A DNA stretch of 35,198 bases from positions 1 through 35,198 of the forward strand of contig CAUGVQ010000008.1 in the NCBI GenBank assembly GCA_959602875.1. Reading direction: 5' to 3'. Below the pieces are notes generated by a model. That model was not told where the DNA came from and searched no databases. It saw only the letters and a program-made list of their open reading frames with translations. Numbering within the stretch: position 1 is the stretch's first letter; every line of letters starts with the position of its first letter. Both the position numbers and the translations under genes were made by a program. Shown here in pieces: positions 33,971-35,198 of the stretch. This DNA comes from an uncultured Collinsella sp. (GTDB lineage Bacteria > Actinomycetota > Coriobacteriia > Coriobacteriales > Coriobacteriaceae).

Positions 33971-34191
33971 GCCGGCCTCCGATCGATTGCTCCTGTCGAT
34001 TGTATTCTGGCAGGCATTTGTCGAGTTTCTTCCTACGGCCGCTCTACCGTGGAATCTTTCTTGAAGCGACCCCCTATAACCGGCTCTGCCAGCATGAGCG
34101 ACCCCAAATTGCTAGACTAATAGCCAGTTATGCCGTTTTTCGCTCGCATCGTGCTGCGCGAGGCGGGCGCTTCGATACGAAGAGGTTGTCC

Positions 34192-35094
34192 ATGGAACCG
34201 ATTACGCGTGGTATGCAGGGTCCTGCCGTAGAGGACGTCCAGACCCGTCTTGCCGCCCTCGGATTTACGCTCGATGCAGGTGAGGTGGCCGGGCACAGCT
34301 TTGGCCCCGCAACCGAGGAGGCAGTCCGCTCGTTCCGTGTCCAGCAAGGTCTCGCCGCCGAGGGCGCTGTCGACCTTGCTTGCTGGAGCAAGCTCGTAGA
34401 CGCCTCCTATCGCCTGGGCGACCGCACCCTCTACCTCCGTCTCCCCAATTTCCACGGCGCCGACGTGCAGACGCTGCAAAACGCCCTCAACGCCCTTGGC
34501 TTCTCGTGCGGAGAGGCGGACGGCTACTTTGGCCCGCATACGGAGGCGGCCCTGCAGCAGTTCCAGGAAAATGTTGGCCTGTTTGCCGATGGTATGGCCT
34601 TCCAGGACACGTTTAGCTACATCAAGCGCCTGCATCACGTGTGGGGCGGCAAGCCCTCGGTAAGCGAATCCGAGGTCCGTACCGGCTTTGCACGCGCCGC
34701 AAGCGTGCTTGAGCGCTACCGCATCGCCGTTATTGGTGACGATCCCATCTCGCGCAACGTTGCCTCGCGCATGTGGAACATCGCCTCTGCCACAACCGAG
34801 GGCAGCGGATTCACCCTCTGCGACGACACCGCGCCCGAGGACGCCGACCTTATTCTCGAGATTGCGTCAACCGAACTACCCGAGGACGCCGAGCCGCGCG
34901 CAACCATTGACCTCTCCACCTGCGCAAACCTTTCGCAGCGCCTGCGCACCGCGTTTGCCGCCGCAGAGAAGGCGCCCGCACGCATTCGCATCGAGCTCAC
35001 CGGCATGACGCGCATCGGCTCGTTCACCACCAGCGACGCGCAGGCGCTCGCCGTGCAGCTGCTCGACGGCGTTTGCGATGCGCTGAGCAATTAG
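34192..35094 (+). CDS. Peptidoglycan-binding protein with two PG_binding_1 modules
   Basis: This 300-residue protein carries two PG_binding_1 modules: about 5-65 (ITRGMQGPAVEDVQTRLAAL, then FGPATEEAVRSFRVQQGL) and about 80-140 (ADVQTLQNALNALGF, then FGPHTEAALQQFQENVGLF). The C-terminal part (about 165-300) loosely recalls an amidase_3 fold (RIAVIGDD, then DADLILEIAS and a final helix QALAVQLLDGVCDAL), but the zinc-binding His and Glu residues are absent. No signal peptide is visible, so it may act in the cytoplasm like the actinobacterial CwlM, which has the same order of modules. This comparison is inference. AGAGG precedes the ATG at 34192. Confidence 0.8.
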   Translation: MEPITRGMQGPAVEDVQTRLAALGFTLDAGEVAGHSFGPATEEAVRSFRVQQGLAAEGAVDLACWSKLVDASYRLGDRTLYLRLPNFHGADVQTLQNALNALGFSCGEADGYFGPHTEAALQQFQENVGLFADGMAFQDTFSYIKRLHHVWGGKPSVSESEVRTGFARAASVLERYRIAVIGDDPISRNVASRMWNIASATTEGSGFTLCDDTAPEDADLILEIASTELPEDAEPRATIDLSTCANLSQRLRTAFAAAEKAPARIRIELTGMTRIGSFTTSDAQALAVQLLDGVCDALSN

Positions 35095-35137
35095 GTACAC
35101 TGTCTGACGCGCGCCGCATACGGTTAGCGCAGCATAG

Positions 35138-35198
35138 TGGGGCATCGTCCAGCGGCAGGACCCCGGTTTTTGGTGCCGGTTACGGGGGTTCGAATCCC
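35138..35198 (+). tRNA. tRNA-Gln (TTG anticodon), truncated by window end
   Basis: The 5' acceptor strand TGGGGCA starts at 35138. The D stem GTCC/GGAC pairs at 35147-35150 and 35158-35161. The anticodon stem CCGGT/GCCGG encloses the loop TTTTGGT, giving anticodon TTG for glutamine. The T arm begins GGGGGTTCGAATCCC. The 3' acceptor strand lies beyond the window. Confidence 0.9.

Overview
The window is a GC-rich (about 60% by eye), densely coding bacterial chromosome segment. It has short intergenic gaps, clear AAGGAGG-type ribosome binding sites, and no rRNA, prophage or CRISPR. The gene content suggests an anaerobic Actinobacterium of the class Coriobacteriia (Collinsella/Olsenella-like): a HypB hydrogenase maturation factor, a DUF5692-like membrane protein, Tat-type signal peptides, several LysR regulators with near-identical N-termini, cupin-fused carboxymuconolactone decarboxylase-like proteins, and flavodoxin, flavin reductase and aldo-keto reductase genes together. 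The taxon is an inference from gene style, not a search result.

Layout. 1-2.0 kb: hypB (-), divergent from a multipass membrane protein (+), with two tandem palindromes between them. 2.0-4.2 kb: a run of - strand genes (HAD phosphatase, zinc-ribbon membrane protein, D-type esterase, small acidic protein). 4.3-7.0 kb: clpB (-), with a strong terminator and a structured leader. 7.2-7.9 kb: a membrane protein gene that appears to be broken by a dinucleotide slip. 8.0-10.7 kb: a polar amino-acid ABC importer operon led by an unusual cysteine-rich protein. 10.8-12.8 kb: a cysteine-rich small-domain protein, a lipoprotein and a CMD-cupin protein. 12.9-15.3 kb: an AEC-family carrier and a cyclophilin-like protein, divergent from a LysR regulator. 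15.4-17.0 kb: an AlbA_2/ATPase-type regulator behind repeated operator-like boxes. 17.1-19.4 kb: an iron-sulfur flavodoxin-like protein, a flavin reductase and an aldo-keto reductase. The last has a promoter element nearly identical to the one at the LysR/cyclophilin-like junction. 19.6-20.2 kb: a RelB/YoeB-like toxin-antitoxin pair with its own operator. 20.3-21.0 kb: an antibiotic-biosynthesis-monooxygenase-like protein and a decayed maltose acetyltransferase gene. 21.2-23.4 kb: a TetR regulator followed by a metallo-beta-lactamase-fold protein overlapped with a histidine phosphatase. 23.5-25.4 kb: xpt and a xanthine/uracil permease, divergent from a second LysR gene. 26.5-26.7 kb: a gene-free stretch with four copies of a short inverted repeat. 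26.9-30.6 kb: a Tat-exported NlpC/P60-type hydrolase (-), divergent from galE and a polyprenyl synthase (+). 30.6-34.0 kb: a VTT-domain membrane protein and a two-component system (-). 34.2-35.2 kb: a two-module peptidoglycan-binding protein, then tRNA-Gln cut off by the window end.

Working together. The clearest proposed circuit is the LysR regulator at 14.4 kb. Its upstream region shares a 33-bp element (31 of 33 identical) with the aldo-keto reductase promoter 5 kb away. This suggests one small redox/efflux regulon covering the cyclophilin-like, AEC carrier, cupin and aldo-keto reductase genes, and perhaps the flavin genes. The purine salvage pair is a stop-start overlapped operon behind a perfect 17-bp palindrome. 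The four-gene importer operon runs cysteine-rich protein, permease, ATPase, binding lipoprotein.
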